NCBI GenBank assembly: GCA_002293455.1
Contig: DBDH01000034.1
Coordinates: forward strand, 9,341-26,109
Origin: Treponema sp. UBA937
Lineage (GTDB): Bacteria > Spirochaetota > Spirochaetia > Treponematales > Breznakiellaceae
Reading direction: 5' to 3'
Length of the DNA: 16,769 nucleotides
Under the pieces are notes generated by a model that searched no databases, was not told where the DNA came from, and saw nothing but the letters and a program-made list of their open reading frames with translations. A program made the position numbers and the translations under genes. Positions 1-7,011 of this stretch are shown piece after piece (position 1 is the stretch's first letter; each line of letters starts with the position of its first letter).

Positions 1-2131
1 AAAACGGATAATCTTTAAACAAAAGTTCGTTACGTGTTTTTACCATGTCGGGGACGGAGCTCATTATTTTTGTTACTTTATTTGCCTGTTCTTTTATGCT
101 TGAGTCCCGCGGATCGCCTACAATTTCTCCGCGTTCACATCGGTTGCCGGTAACCCATGTAAGCCCTGAGGAAAACTTCACCAATGTGCGGCTGCAATTA
201 TTGTTGCAGAAGGGACAGATCAAATTCGCTTCCTGCGTGTAGGAAAAATCTTTCAACGCGTCAAAACCGATAAAGCGCGAACAGCTTGCAGGACCATGAG
301 GCGACGTATAACCGTTTTCGGCAATCTCGCGTTTTGTCAAAAGGGCGACACCAATCGCTCCCATTTCTCCGGGGAAAGGCGCGCGGACAACGGATTTGCC
401 AAGGTATTGTTCAAGTGCGCGTAATACCGCGTCGTTTTTTAAAGTGCCGCCCTGCACTACAATTTTATCGCCTAACTGCGCGATATTGGAGACACGCACA
501 ACTTTGGTAAACACATTTTCTATTATCGATCTGCAAAGCCCCGCCATAATGTCGTCCGCTTGTTTCCCGTTCTTTTGTTCGGTAATGATGGTGCTGTTCA
601 TAAAAACCGTACAGCGGCTGCCGAGACGCGCGGGATTTTTCGCGTTAAACGCGGTTTCGGCTATGTTGTTAACGGGAATATGCAGAGTCTCCGCGAATGT
701 TTCCAAAAACGATCCGCAGCCGGATGAGCAGGCTTCGTTAACGGTAATATTGGTAACAATGCCGTTCGATATATTTATGGCTTTCATATCCTGTCCGCCA
801 ATATCCAAAATGAAACTTACATCCGGAATGTATTTTTGCGAGGCGGCGGCATGAGCGACAGTTTCCACCGTGTGAAAATCCGCGCCTAAGGCTTTGTCAA
901 ATAAAAGTTCCCCGTACCCCGTAGTACCCAACGCGATAACTTCCAGCGTAATTCCGGCACCAAGGTATTTTGCGTTTATATCAACCAAGGCCTGCTTGAT
1001 TACTTTTAAGGGTTCGCCTTTGTTGGGACTGTAAAAAAAGTCAACAACATTTTCATGTTCGTCGATTAAAACAAGTTTTGTTGTTGTCGAACCGGCATCA
1101 ATCCCCATGTATACACGCAAAATGCCGCCGCTTTTAGCAATCGCGGAAACGTCACGCGTTAAGGGCTGCGTTTTATGGCGGTCTTCAAATTCACGGCGTT
1201 CGTTTTCTGTTTTAAAAAAAAGTAAATCAGGAAAGGTATTTTTTTCAGCGGCAATTTTCCGGTACATCGAAAGCGATTGTAAAGCCGCCTCCTCATCAAA
1301 GCTGCTTTCGGTTTCGCCGGTCTTGTCCGCAAACATTTCGTTAATGGAAAGGGCTGTTCCATACGCGATAAAAAGTTCAGGCTTGGCAGGCAGAATAATA
1401 TCACCCTCTTTTAATCCAAGCCGCTCGGCAAAAACTTTTATCAGTGTTGGATTAAACGTTAAGGGGCCGCCTTCAAAAACAACGGGCGCTTTTATTTCCA
1501 AACCTTGCGCAAGCCCGCCGATTGTCTGCTTCACAATTGCGTGAAAAGTAGAAAGCGCGATGTCAGGCAGCAAGCCGCCTTGATTCAAAAGCGGCTGAAT
1601 ATCGGTCTTTGCGAAAACACCGCAGCGCCCGGAAATATCATACACTTGAGTTCCCTGCGCGGCGAGAGCGTCAAACTCTTCAACAGGCGTCCGCAGCAAG
1701 GATGCGACTTCGTCTATAAACGCGCCTGTCCCGCCCGCACAGCTTCCGTTCATGCGCATGTCGCCGGCTGCCAATGTTCCTGTCATGTTGTCATGATAGA
1801 AAAAGACAATTTTCGCGTCCTGCCCGCCCAGCTCTATCGCAACACTGGCCTCCGGATAAAAAGTACGCACCGCTATCGAATTGGCGACAACCTCCTGAAT
1901 ATACGGCGCGTTAACAAGCTCCGCAATGACTCTGCCGCCGGAACCGCAGAAAGCTAATCGTTTAGGTTCATTGGGAAAGTGAACAAAGATATCCCGCAAA
2001 AAATCACGGACTTTCTCGCTTTGACAGGCATTGTGCCGCTCGTATCGTGAATAAAGAACTTCTTTTGATTCACTGTCAATAACCACAGCCTTAACGGTTG
2101 TAGACCCCACGTCAATCCCAAGATGTAACAT
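1..2131 (-). CDS. 2-hydroxyacyl-CoA dehydratase activase-related protein, 5' part (runs off left edge)
   Basis: An uninterrupted reading frame runs from the ATG at 2131 to the left edge (710 codons, no stop), so this is the N-terminal part of a longer protein. Two tandem ASKHA-fold activase domains (BcrAD/BadFG type) are visible. The first begins with GIDVGSTTVK near residue 5 and has iron-sulfur-type cysteines C131 (CAGGTGAFID) and C170 (GRCGVF). The second begins with GIDAGSTTTK near residue 343 and has C468/C472 and C507 (SRCTVF). From about residue 600 a cysteine-rich stretch (CPFCNNNC, then GNRCERGE) matches the start of the DUF2229-type region of the roughly 1400-residue fused proteins. 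Family activases use ATP hydrolysis to drive an electron from a [4Fe-4S] cluster into a 2-hydroxyacyl-CoA dehydratase. The substrate of this giant fused class is not known. No Shine-Dalgarno precedes the start, and a promoter -10 lies 6 nt upstream. The family call is firm; the function is general. Confidence 0.9.
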   Translation of the reverse strand, partial: MLHLGIDVGSTTVKAVVIDSESKEVLYSRYERHNACQSEKVRDFLRDIFVHFPNEPKRLAFCGSGGRVIAELVNAPYIQEVVANSIAVRTFYPEASVAIELGGQDAKIVFFYHDNMTGTLAAGDMRMNGSCAGGTGAFIDEVASLLRTPVEEFDALAAQGTQVYDISGRCGVFAKTDIQPLLNQGGLLPDIALSTFHAIVKQTIGGLAQGLEIKAPVVFEGGPLTFNPTLIKVFAERLGLKEGDIILPAKPELFIAYGTALSINEMFADKTGETESSFDEEAALQSLSMYRKIAAEKNTFPDLLFFKTENERREFEDRHKTQPLTRDVSAIAKSGGILRVYMGIDAGSTTTKLVLIDEHENVVDFFYSPNKGEPLKVIKQALVDINAKYLGAGITLEVIALGTTGYGELLFDKALGADFHTVETVAHAAASQKYIPDVSFILDIGGQDMKAINISNGIVTNITVNEACSSGCGSFLETFAETLHIPVNNIAETAFNAKNPARLGSRCTVFMNSTIITEQKNGKQADDIMAGLCRSIIENVFTKVVRVSNIAQLGDKIVVQGGTLKNDAVLRALEQYLGKSVVRAPFPGEMGAIGVALLTKREIAENGYTSPHGPASCSRFIGFDALKDFSYTQEANLICPFCNNNCSRTLVKFSSGLTWVTGNRCERGEIVGDPRDSSIKEQANKVTKIMSSVPDMVKTRNELLFKDYPF

Positions 2132-2137
2132 ATATCC

Positions 2138-2167
2138 ATTATAACAATTTTGCCCGATTATTTACAA
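2138..2167 (-). promoter_or_regulatory. Sigma70-type promoter, probably leaderless start
   Basis: On the minus strand a -35-like TTGTAA (2162-2167), an 18-nt spacer and a perfect TATAAT (2138-2143) lie directly before the activase gene. Only 6 nt separate the -10 box from the ATG, so transcription should start at or next to the start codon. No Shine-Dalgarno is visible. This is inferred from consensus matching only. Confidence 0.5.
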
Positions 2168-2184
2168 GCCCGACAACTGAAATC

Positions 2185-2907
2185 TTACAAATACCGTTCA
2201 TCCTCATCGCTTTCAGAAAAAAGATACAAATCAGGAAGTTTAAAAGTTCTATTCATAGCAAAGGAGCCGACAACCTCAAACTCGCTGACCACTGGAATCT
2301 TGAAGAAATGATTCAATTCATCATAGCCTGGAGCGGTAATCCGGACCGAATATTCAAACTCTTCACGCTGATCAGGGGATTTTGATTGTATAGGGCCTGG
2401 CCAGAAGGTAAATGTTCCCGCGGTATTGGAAACCAGTTTATAGGGATTCTGCCAGTTTTGGTCTTTCATGGCGACCGTTTTCCCTTCTCTTCTTAATTCG
2501 ATAATTGTATCTGCCATAGGAGAAAAATCAAGACCATTAAACACCCGCCCAATAATTGTAGGAATATTAAACACCGGAACATTGCATGTAACTTCTTCAA
2601 TATCGTCGAAATGACTATGATCGGTACCAGGTCTTTTGATCTGACTTACCCGCTTAAACCCTTCATGAACCAGGGTAATTAAATCCGCCTCTTCCTGCTG
2701 ACACTCAAAAACTTCTAACCCCGCTCTGGCAGCACCACGGTTGGAAACTATATAGTGAGGATGAGCCCTGTTCAAAACATAACAAGCTGTATCGAGCCTG
2801 CACTGGGCGCAAGTACAAATTTCGTCAGAATTCTCACGCTCCAGAGATTTGCAAACATCCGCAATTATTTGTAAAACCATATCTTCAGTTGTGTTATGAA
2901 TATTCAT
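2185..2907 (-). CDS. ComFB-domain protein with C-terminal carboxypeptidase-regulatory-like domain
   Basis: This is a 240-aa protein. I chose the ATG at 2907 because AAGAGG lies 9 nt upstream; an in-frame TTG 33 nt earlier has no such site. Residues 1-75 match the ComFB family: a helical start, then CTCAQC (C31, C33, C36), LDTACYVLN and HYIVSNRG, the usual order of the family's metal-binding cysteine cluster and conserved turn. Some ComFB proteins are reported to bind cyclic di-GMP, so a signalling role is possible. Residues about 108-207 (PTIIGRVFNGLDFSP, then TAGTFTFWPG and YSVRITAPGY) look like a CarboxypepD_reg / transthyretin-like beta sandwich. There is no signal peptide or membrane segment, so both parts are probably cytoplasmic, although that beta fold is usually extracellular. 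The gene stands alone, 67 nt downstream of the HD gene. The ComFB call is good; the C-terminal call is moderate. Confidence 0.8.
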   Translation of the reverse strand: MNIHNTTEDMVLQIIADVCKSLERENSDEICTCAQCRLDTACYVLNRAHPHYIVSNRGAARAGLEVFECQQEEADLITLVHEGFKRVSQIKRPGTDHSHFDDIEEVTCNVPVFNIPTIIGRVFNGLDFSPMADTIIELRREGKTVAMKDQNWQNPYKLVSNTAGTFTFWPGPIQSKSPDQREEFEYSVRITAPGYDELNHFFKIPVVSEFEVVGSFAMNRTFKLPDLYLFSESDEDERYL

Positions 2908-2974
2908 GCTGTTATACCTCTTCCCTTTAACTGTAATCAATTGGTCCGAAATTGCAATATAAAGACCGTTGTTT

Positions 2975-4249
2975 TTAGAGCTTCCATATATCTTCTGTCC
3001 TGGAATGATTTTTTAAGATTTTTTCACATTCCGGATTCACAAATATTCTGATAATCCGCAAAGCGTTCTCCAGATTTTCCACCGTTGATGCATTAAATAC
3101 GCTGGAACTGCAAGAAAACAGTATATTTTCAGCAAATGAAGCATGTTCATCTTGCACAAAAAGATCGGTTTCAAGCGAAAAAGGTTCGGGAAGATCGACA
3201 ATAATATCTTCCGGTAAGATTTTTTTTCCGCTTATCCGGGATGCTTGTTCCGCAAGAACAGCTTCCAGCGCTGTCCGACCGCGAATATCCGCCAAATCTT
3301 GATGTTTCTCCTTAATAAAAGGCGTTTCCGCAAGAACCGTATACAGCTGTCCTTCTTTTACTTTCCCTGCCAAAGCGAAAAACGGATGATCTCTTGTTTC
3401 CAAAAGATGGAACAACTCTTGATCATCCAGATCGTAAAGATCATCATCGCTGATTTTCCCGCTTTCCAGTCCCGCGATAAGTGCTTTTTTAATCATGGCT
3501 GTCGCGGATCGGACGCCTTTGTGCCAATACACAGTCCGGTACATAAGATATTTACCAAAAAGGATGGATTCAACACTGGGAATGCCCCTTGAATCAATAA
3601 CAACGCCTCTTTTTTTATCAGGATGAAGCCTGCCGATGATAAAATCCACGTCCTGCGCGCCGTAAGGAACACCGCAGTTCCGGGCATCTCTGTTAAGATA
3701 ATCGAGTTTATCGGGATCAAGCACGCCGGAAAGAAGACGGCGGTAGAATGAAAGTTCTTCATCATCGGAAGGCAGATTTTGATCCGCAATAGCGGCGGCA
3801 AAATACGGGTCAGCGCCGGTTTTTCCTACGAGGCTTTTCATCGGTTCCTTGAGAATAATCCGGCCCGTCAGCTCTTCGTGGCTTGTTAACGGTAATTCCT
3901 TTAAAGAATGCGTGTAAGGAAAATGTCCCAAATCGTGGAGAAGGGCTGCACAGAGGAAAGAACTAATTCCCGCGGGACTCATCCAGCTGTCAGCGCCAAA
4001 AGACGCAAGATGAAGCAAAATGCGCCTTGCAAGATGATACACACCGATAGAATGAGCCGCCCTCGTATGAGTCGCGCCGGGATAGGTAAAAAAGGCCGGC
4101 CCCAGCTGCATGATTCTTGTAAGCCGCATGAAGGGAACCGATTTTGTCAGGGCTTCCAACTCCGGAGTAAGATAAATATGTCCCCAAAGAATATCCCGAA
4201 CTGGTTCTGAAAAGCCGTCATAAAGGGCTCTTCTGATGCTTTCATTCAT
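2975..4249 (-). CDS. HD-domain phosphohydrolase (COG1078, dNTPase-like)
   Basis: This 424-aa protein has the full metal-binding signature of the HD superfamily: H66 in AAHSIGV, H105-D106 in LLHDLGHFPYTH, and D178 in LDPDKLDYLNRD. The order and flanking residues fit COG1078, the family that includes YwfO and is related to dGTPases and SAMHD1. Members hydrolyse nucleoside triphosphates, but the substrate cannot be read from sequence. The start codon lies 1 nt beyond the aconitase stop (TGATATG) with no good ribosome site, which suggests translational coupling to acn. Length is typical of the family. The biological link to aconitase is unclear and may reflect only shared transcription. Confidence 0.88.
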   Translation of the reverse strand: MNESIRRALYDGFSEPVRDILWGHIYLTPELEALTKSVPFMRLTRIMQLGPAFFTYPGATHTRAAHSIGVYHLARRILLHLASFGADSWMSPAGISSFLCAALLHDLGHFPYTHSLKELPLTSHEELTGRIILKEPMKSLVGKTGADPYFAAAIADQNLPSDDEELSFYRRLLSGVLDPDKLDYLNRDARNCGVPYGAQDVDFIIGRLHPDKKRGVVIDSRGIPSVESILFGKYLMYRTVYWHKGVRSATAMIKKALIAGLESGKISDDDLYDLDDQELFHLLETRDHPFFALAGKVKEGQLYTVLAETPFIKEKHQDLADIRGRTALEAVLAEQASRISGKKILPEDIIVDLPEPFSLETDLFVQDEHASFAENILFSCSSSVFNASTVENLENALRIIRIFVNPECEKILKNHSRTEDIWKL

Positions 4250-4250
4250 A

Positions 4251-6197
4251 TCATTTGCCGGAACCCGTATACGGAATAAGGCCGCCTGCTTTTAATATAG
4301 CCCGGTCCCGCTTTTCGGCCTGGAGTAAAGCCTCGTAGGTTTCGTCCTTCGTCTTATTAAAGATTTCGATTGACTCATCTGCGCCGGAAAGAAAAGCATG
4401 AATGTCTTTTATTGCGAGAACATCACCTTGACTGATTTTGTCATAATCATCCGCGTTTTTAAAGACAAGGGGCAGAATTCCAAAATTGATCAAATTCGCT
4501 TTATGAATGCGCGCAAACGATTTTGTCAGTACTATCTTGATTCCCAAATACATGGGAGCGAGGGCGGCATGTTCCCTGGAAGAACCTTGTCCGTAATTGC
4601 TTCCCCCCACAACAATGCTTGAACCGGCTTCCTGCGCCCGTTTCCAGAATTGGGGATCAATCGGGGAAAAAATAAACTTGGAAATTTCCGGAATGTTTGA
4701 ACGCAGAGGAAGCACTTTTGCCCCCGCGGGCGCTATATCATCGGTGGTGATATTATCCCCGGCCTTAAGGATAACAGGGAATTCCGCCGAATCGTTTATG
4801 GGAACCGGAACCGGACAGGGCTTAATATTGGGCCCCCGTTCTATCGTTACCTTTTTGGCTTCTTCAACAGTCAAGGGCGGGATAAACATGTCATCGCCGG
4901 CAAGACGGATACCTTCGAGCATAAAGGTTCTCGTATCAAGTTTGGTGAAAGGCATGGTACAGGGATCGGTGATCACTCCGGTGACGGCCGCGGCCGCGGC
5001 TGTTTCAGGGGAAACAAGATACACCTTTGCGTCGGCGGTTCCTGAGCGGCCCTTAAAGTTACGGTTAAAGGTCCTAAGGCTTACGCCTTCCGATTTCGGC
5101 GCGAAGCCCATCCCGATACAAGGTCCGCAGGCGCTTTCCAGGATTCTAAACCCCGCGCGGATAAGTTCGCCGAGGATTCCCGCTTTGTCGGCGGCCAGCA
5201 AAGTCGCGCGGCTTCCCGGGGCAATACCCGCGGAAACATTGGGATGAACGGTTTTTCCCTTCATCATTTCGGCAACGGCCGCAAGATCATCTATCGATGA
5301 ATTGGTGCAGGAGCCGATAACAACCTGGTTCACGGGGATTCCCGCCAGGTCTGCCACCGGACTGATGTTATCGGGGGAATGAGGCTGAGCCGCCAGCGGT
5401 GTAAGATTTGAAAGATCAATCTCGACAACGTGGTCATATTGAGCATCTTCATCGGCCTTAAGGGGAATCCAGCCGTCTCCGCGGCCGCGGTCCGCAAGAT
5501 ACGCGCGGGTTTGTTCATCCGAAGGAAACACAGAGGATGTCGCTCCAAGTTCCGCGCCCATGTTCGTGACGGTTGCCCGCTGGGGAATGCTCAAAGCATC
5601 GACCCCGCTTCCGAAATATTCGTATACGGCGCCGACTCCGCCCTTTACGGTTTCCCGCCTTAATACTTCGAGGATAATATCTTTCGCGGAAACACCGCTT
5701 TTGAGGCTTCCGCTTAATTTTACGCCGATAATTTTGGGCATCACAAGGTAAAACGCGCCACCGCCCATAGCGACCGCCACATCGAGACCGCCCGCGCCGA
5801 TGGCAAGCATCCCAAGCCCTCCGCCTGTGGGAGTGTGGGAATCCGAACCGAGAAGGGTTTTTCCGGGAAGCCCGAATCGCTCCAGATGAACCTGATGGCA
5901 GATGCCGTTTCCGGGCCGGGAAAACCAGATGCCGTATTTAGCCGCAACGCTTTGCAGATACCGGTGATCATCCATGTTTTTCCAATCTTCCTGCAGCGTA
6001 TTATGATCAACATAGGAAACCGAAAGATCGGTTTTTACCCGGTCCAGATTCATGGTTTCAAACTGCAAGTAAGTCATCGTCCCCGTAGCATCCTGCGTGA
6101 GCGTTTGATCGATCCTGATCGCAATCGTTTCGCCGGGAATCATCTTCCCTTCTATCAGGTGGGCCCCAATGATTTTTTCCGCAATAGTTTGTCCCAT
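4251..6197 (-). CDS. acn: Aconitate hydratase (Aquifex-type)
   Basis: This 648-aa enzyme should interconvert citrate and isocitrate in the oxidative branch leading to 2-oxoglutarate. The three [4Fe-4S] ligands are present: C297 in GSCTNSS, and C357 and C360 in ACGPCIGMG. The N-terminal part carries the substrate-loop motifs GSDSHTPTGGGLG near 117-129. The C-terminal swivel domain starts near GDNITTDDIAPAGAK and contains GGSNYGQGSSREHAA, which includes active-site serine and arginine. Length and architecture fit the roughly 640-residue 'putative aconitase' (Aquifex) subgroup, not the roughly 890-residue AcnA or AcnB. The ATG at 6197 has AGAGGAGT 5-7 nt upstream, and a sigma70-like promoter precedes it. 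In an anaerobe of this kind its likely job is glutamate synthesis (inference). It is co-transcribed with the HD gene downstream. Confidence 0.95.
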   Translation of the reverse strand: MGQTIAEKIIGAHLIEGKMIPGETIAIRIDQTLTQDATGTMTYLQFETMNLDRVKTDLSVSYVDHNTLQEDWKNMDDHRYLQSVAAKYGIWFSRPGNGICHQVHLERFGLPGKTLLGSDSHTPTGGGLGMLAIGAGGLDVAVAMGGGAFYLVMPKIIGVKLSGSLKSGVSAKDIILEVLRRETVKGGVGAVYEYFGSGVDALSIPQRATVTNMGAELGATSSVFPSDEQTRAYLADRGRGDGWIPLKADEDAQYDHVVEIDLSNLTPLAAQPHSPDNISPVADLAGIPVNQVVIGSCTNSSIDDLAAVAEMMKGKTVHPNVSAGIAPGSRATLLAADKAGILGELIRAGFRILESACGPCIGMGFAPKSEGVSLRTFNRNFKGRSGTADAKVYLVSPETAAAAAVTGVITDPCTMPFTKLDTRTFMLEGIRLAGDDMFIPPLTVEEAKKVTIERGPNIKPCPVPVPINDSAEFPVILKAGDNITTDDIAPAGAKVLPLRSNIPEISKFIFSPIDPQFWKRAQEAGSSIVVGGSNYGQGSSREHAALAPMYLGIKIVLTKSFARIHKANLINFGILPLVFKNADDYDKISQGDVLAIKDIHAFLSGADESIEIFNKTKDETYEALLQAEKRDRAILKAGGLIPYTGSGK

Positions 6198-6215
6198 AGT
6201 TCACTCCTCTGTGTA

Positions 6216-6245
6216 ATAATACCGTTCACAGCGGAACTCTGTCCA
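6216..6245 (-). promoter_or_regulatory. Promoter of the acn-HD operon
   Basis: The minus-strand sequence shows TGGACA (6240-6245), an 18-nt spacer and TATTAT (6216-6221), each one base off consensus. It is followed by the AGAGGAGT ribosome site at 6203-6210 and the acn start at 6197. The spacer contains GTTC-N6-GAAC, which could be an operator, but this is weak. Confidence 0.6.
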
Positions 6246-6315
6246 GTATTGTGATTTTTTTTTGAAAACAACAATGCAAGGAGCATCCTGGTGCCATAAT
6301 AGTATTGATGAATAT

Positions 6316-6345
6316 TTGACATCTTCATATACATATGGCTATATT
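6316..6345 (+). promoter_or_regulatory. Promoter of brnTA
   Basis: A perfect TTGACA (6316-6321), an 18-nt spacer and TATATT (6340-6345) lie about 30 nt before the brnT start. This is the best consensus match in the window. An inverted repeat overlaps the -10 box. Confidence 0.7.
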
Positions 6346-6354
6346 AATGTAGCC
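6337..6354 (+). promoter_or_regulatory. Inverted repeat over the brnTA -10 box, probable operator
   Basis: GGCTA (6337-6341) and TAGCC (6350-6354) form an inverted repeat with an 8-nt centre that covers the -10 hexamer. BrnA-family antitoxins carry a DNA-binding domain and repress their own promoter with BrnT, so this is a reasonable operator candidate. Binding is inferred. Confidence 0.45.
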
Positions 6355-6372
6355 ACAAAGAAGGAAATACAA

Positions 6373-6672
6373 ATGAAATATTCAGTTGTATGGGATGAGG
6401 CAAAAAATCGGATAAACCGAAAAAAGCACGGAATATCCTTTGAAGAAGCTGTGGCCGTGTTTGATGATCCATATCTGATCGAATTATATGATGAGGAACA
6501 TTCCTCAACCGAAGAAGAACGGTATATCGGACTTAGATTACTCGGAGGGGTGATTATTTTATATGTTGTCTTTACGGACATGAAAGGAATAATCCGCTTG
6601 ATCAGTGCGCGAAAAGCAGAAGCTATAGAAAAGGAGTTGTACTATAAGCAATTCAAAAAAGATTTCATCTAA
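6373..6672 (+). CDS. brnT: BrnT family toxin (ribonuclease of a type II TA system)
   Basis: This 99-aa protein has the BrnT signature: VVWDEAKNRINRKKHGISFE at the start, VFDDPY near residue 30, and the C-terminal IRLISARKAEAIEKELYY. BrnT toxins are RelE-fold ribonucleases that cut RNA and arrest growth until neutralised by BrnA. I chose the ATG at 6373 because AAGGA lies about 7 nt upstream and the family begins there; the longer open frame from 6262 runs through the promoter. The length is typical and no break is seen. The gene is followed by, and overlaps, brnA. Confidence 0.93.
   Translation: MKYSVVWDEAKNRINRKKHGISFEEAVAVFDDPYLIELYDEEHSSTEEERYIGLRLLGGVIILYVVFTDMKGIIRLISARKAEAIEKELYYKQFKKDFI
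6631..6636 (+). promoter_or_regulatory. Shine-Dalgarno site for brnA pointing to an ATA start
   Basis: AAGGAG at 6631-6636 inside the brnT reading frame is exactly 7 nt before the ATA codon at 6644, in the brnA frame. No ribosome site precedes the downstream TTG at 6677. The site therefore suggests that translation of brnA begins at 6644. Confidence 0.5.
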
Positions 6673-6910
6673 ACGCTTGGCTGAAATTCAGCAGTTTAAA
6701 ACCAAAGATTTCTCTGATGCACCTATCTTGACGGAAGAACAGATGCAGGGATTCAAACGGTCGCATCTAAGCAATCTGTATCGGCCTATAAAAAAGGAAA
6801 TTCATGTACGGCTTGATACAGATATTATTGAATGGCTAAAAAAAGAAGGGAAAGGGTATCAAACGAGACTCAATGCAATATTGAGAGAGGTAATGCTGCA
6901 GGATCAGTAA
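6644..6910 (+). CDS. brnA: BrnA family antitoxin (likely non-canonical ATA start)
   Basis: The protein is 88 aa if it starts at ATA 6644, or 77 aa from the TTG at 6677. Family features are KRLAEIQQFKTKDFSDAPIL, then LTEEQM, and the C-terminal DNA-binding segment with IHVRLDTDIIEWLK and GKGYQTRLNAILREVM. BrnA binds and blocks BrnT and represses the operon. The SSKRLAEIQ stretch, normally conserved in the family, spans the TTG codon, so the true start must lie upstream. The only codon there with a well-placed Shine-Dalgarno is ATA, where an ATG would be expected. Either a rare ATA start is used, an ATG mutated to ATA, or there is a base error. The gene overlaps brnT by 29 nt. The identity is firm; the start is uncertain. 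Confidence 0.85.
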   Translation: MSNSKKISSKRLAEIQQFKTKDFSDAPILTEEQMQGFKRSHLSNLYRPIKKEIHVRLDTDIIEWLKKEGKGYQTRLNAILREVMLQDQ

Positions 6911-6975
6911 TAGAATAAAGCTCATTGAAAAATACATCGAACCGATATTTGAATATTCGGTAACAGATAAGGCAC

Positions 6976-7004
6976 TTCATAAGAATCCATCTTCGTGATA
7001 CCAT
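6976..7004 (+). promoter_or_regulatory. Candidate extended -10 promoter of nadE
   Basis: TTCATA (6976-6981), a 17-nt spacer and TGATACCAT (extended -10, hexamer 6999-7004) end 7 nt before the nadE ATG. No Shine-Dalgarno is visible, so a leaderless message is possible. The hexamers are weak. Confidence 0.35.
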
Positions 7005-7011
7005 AAACATC

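Noticed and set aside
396..1957. Long plus-strand frames (396-854, 1107-1544, 1505-1957)
   Set aside because: They lie opposite the continuous minus-strand activase frame with its clear ASKHA motifs; they are shadows without ribosome sites.
4597..5247. 216-codon plus-strand frame within acn
   Set aside because: It is antisense to the conserved aconitase motifs, including the cluster cysteines, and is alanine/proline/serine-rich as expected for a shadow of GC-rich coding DNA.
6262..6372. N-terminal extension of BrnT
   Set aside because: It runs through the consensus promoter and lacks a ribosome site; family BrnT begins at the MKYSVVWDE start at 6373.
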